Below are positions 14,905-15,721 of a stretch of DNA of 15,721 nt, piece by piece (the first letter of the stretch is position 1; every line of letters starts with the position of its first letter). The position numbers were made by a program, and so were the translations under genes. A model generated the notes under the pieces. The model was not told where the DNA came from, searched no databases, and was given only the letters and a program-made list of their open reading frames with translations. Source of the DNA: Candidatus Cloacimonadota bacterium (GTDB lineage Bacteria > Muiribacteriota > UBA6191 > JACPRK01); NCBI GenBank assembly GCA_021772705.1, contig JAJFLN010000528.1, positions 1 through 15,721 of the forward strand, in the 5' to 3' direction.

Positions 14905-15264
14905 TTGAGAAGATCCATGACCACCCTGATTCTGGCCACCACACTCCTGATCGCCGGCGGGTCCTCCTTCTTTCAGGCCAGGGCGGCGGGCCTGAAGAAT
15001 GTGCACGTACACGAGGGTTACGACAAGCAGCAACTCATGGGTCAGATGAAGATCTACGCCAGATCCCTGGGGGTGAAGTGCGGCTACTGTCACGTCAAGG
15101 GAGACTTCCCTTCCGATGACAAGGCGAACAAGCGGGCAGCCCGCTCGATGATGAAGATGGTGAAGAGCCTCAACAGGGACTACTTTCCGGATCCCGATGG
15201 CGTCCGGGTCACCTGCTTTACCTGCCACCAGGGCAAGAAGCTACCCCTGAACACTCCCGAGTGA
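14905..15264 (+). CDS. Periplasmic two-heme cytochrome c, reaction-centre cytochrome-like
   Basis: A 119-residue exported electron carrier. Signal peptide at 1-28 (RR, hydrophobic core 5-18, cleavage after ARA). Two CXXCH heme sites follow: CGYCH at 59-63 and CFTCH at 104-108. Each is preceded by a helix with candidate axial methionines: Met45 and Met48 before heme 1; Met82, Met83 and Met85 before heme 2. This helix-Met-then-CXXCH plan is that of the photosynthetic reaction-centre cytochrome subunit family, here as a half-size two-heme form; small relatives are common in non-phototrophic Acidobacteriota, so no phototrophy is implied. GAGGAGG (14894-14900) sits 4 nt before a TTG at 14905, the preferred start; ATG 14917 is too far from it. 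Electron donor and acceptor are not shown. Confidence 0.9.
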   Translation: MRRSMTTLILATTLLIAGGSSFFQARAAGLKNVHVHEGYDKQQLMGQMKIYARSLGVKCGYCHVKGDFPSDDKANKRAARSMMKMVKSLNRDYFPDPDGVRVTCFTCHQGKKLPLNTPE

Positions 15265-15357
15265 ATCCCCTCGCCCCGGAGAGGGTGCGGCATTCTCGTG
15301 ATCTTGTGCGGCCCCTAAGACCAATGCCGGTGAGATAAGACGGATTTTGTTGTAGTG
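15265..15357. other. 3' flank of the cytochrome gene
   Basis: A weak hairpin (CCCTC around 15268-15272 with GAGGG at 15280-15284) follows the stop, but no T-tract follows it, so I do not call a terminator. Nothing else is recognisable before the repeat. Confidence 0.4.
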
Positions 15358-15562
15358 GGGCTCCGCCCCACACCCCGTTGGGGGAGCCAGCTCCCCCAAA
15401 CCCCCAATTGGACTGATGCGACTGAGAGTGCTGATGAGCACTTGAATGACATACGAGAGCTTGACCTGTTCAATCGCGGTCCAGGGGCCAATGGCCCCTG
15501 GCGGGAGTTCGAGGGCAGAGCCCTCGTTTTCAAACATTCTTTCCACTCATTCATGGGCATTG
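15358..15562. repeat. Multi-hairpin dispersed repeat, copy 2
   Basis: Direct-orientation copy of 136-339. Its stems are at least as good as in copy 1: GTGGGGC/GCCCCAC (15355-15361 with 15365-15371, starting just before the shared block), TTGGGGGAGC/GCTCCCCCAA (15378-15387 with 15390-15399), CCAGGGGCCA/TGGCCCCTGG (15481-15490 with 15492-15501) and CGAGGGC/GCCCTCG (15510-15516 with 15520-15526) then TTTT. The last could end the cytochrome transcript. After the shared block comes another stem absent from copy 1, CCAGGGG/CCCCTGG (15579-15585 with 15588-15594). Confidence 0.85.
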
Positions 15563-15600
15563 CCCGGGTGCATGTCACCCAGGGGGTCCCCTGGCCTATT

Positions 15601-15721
15601 CCGGATCCGTTCGCCCCACTATGGATGCCCGCATCCAGGACGACTGAATGGCCGAGTTTTCCCGATCCGTTCGTCCTACTATGGATGCCCGCATCCAGGA
15701 CGACTGAATGGCCGAGTTTTC
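15601..15721. repeat. 60-bp tandem repeat with internal palindrome, cut by window edge
   Basis: Two complete 60-bp units (15601-15660, 15661-15720) differ at three positions, and the final base continues the pattern, so the array may extend beyond the window. Each unit contains GGATGC-CC-GCATCC; in unit 2 this is lengthened by CGTCCT (15672-15677) and AGGACG (15697-15702) to a 12-bp stem with a 5-nt bulge. Sixty is a multiple of three, so two frames show 20-residue periodic peptides. One is closed by TGA in every unit; the other is open (MPASRTTEW repeated) but has no start signal. There is no repeat-spacer pattern, so it is not CRISPR. Confidence 0.8.

Noticed and set aside
136..15562. The two long direct repeats as ends of a composite transposon or island
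   Set aside because: No transposase or integrase lies between them, the cargo is ordinary chromosomal genes, and the copies are palindromic intergenic repeats without insertion-sequence structure.
15601..15721. The 60-bp array as a CRISPR locus
   Set aside because: Units abut with no variable spacers and no cas gene is present.

Overview
The window (about 60% GC) carries eleven protein genes I can support. It reads as a chromosomal stretch from a didermic, quinone-using soil or sediment bacterium. Acidobacteriota or a relative is my best guess. The guess rests on a Hanks-type kinase with a large outer segment, a small two-heme cytochrome of the reaction-centre cytochrome type, an AsmA-like protein and lipobox or Sec signals. 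It is an inference from gene content, not from a marker gene.

Layout. 1-559: no gene, but a 204-bp multi-hairpin repeat and a REP-like hairpin with a 13-bp tandem repeat. 560-1396 (-): lipoprotein with an HEFAH zinc-protease motif. 1397-1785: divergent spacer with a 29-bp dyad. 1786-2334 (+): FHA protein with one C-terminal membrane helix, convergent with 2369-4768 (-), a transmembrane Ser/Thr kinase. 4769-5024: spacer with a 9-bp periodic motif. 5025-5657 (-): a chemoreceptor signalling domain with no receptor part. 5658-6048: spacer with divergent promoter candidates and a roughly 280-nt hairpin-rich leader. 6049-6693 (+): secreted acidic protein of unknown function, closed by a clear intrinsic terminator. 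8420-10348 and 6756-8423 (-): AsmA-like protein and UbiB kinase in a translationally coupled pair (ATGA overlap). 10644-12245 (+): subtilisin-like protease with signal peptide and C-terminal membrane anchor, behind a good sigma70-type promoter. 12242-12416: a 175-bp element with perfect 25-bp inverted ends that supply the stop codons of both flanking genes. 12413-14323 (-): REC-PAS-histidine kinase-REC hybrid sensor. 14431-14886 and 14905-15264 (+): small secreted helical protein and two-heme cytochrome c. 15265-15721: no gene, a second copy of the multi-hairpin repeat, then a 60-bp tandem repeat running off the edge.

How it fits together. Four proteins are signal-transduction parts: the kinase, a phospho-threonine reader, a chemoreceptor-like domain and a hybrid histidine kinase. 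Six others act in or beyond the inner membrane. The kinase/FHA pair and the AsmA/UbiB pair are the most believable functional partnerships. No defence system, phage, integrase or intact transposase gene is visible. The most unusual content is non-coding: the stop-codon-donating inverted-repeat element, the long-range direct repeats, the palindrome-bearing 60-bp tandem repeat and the structured leader.
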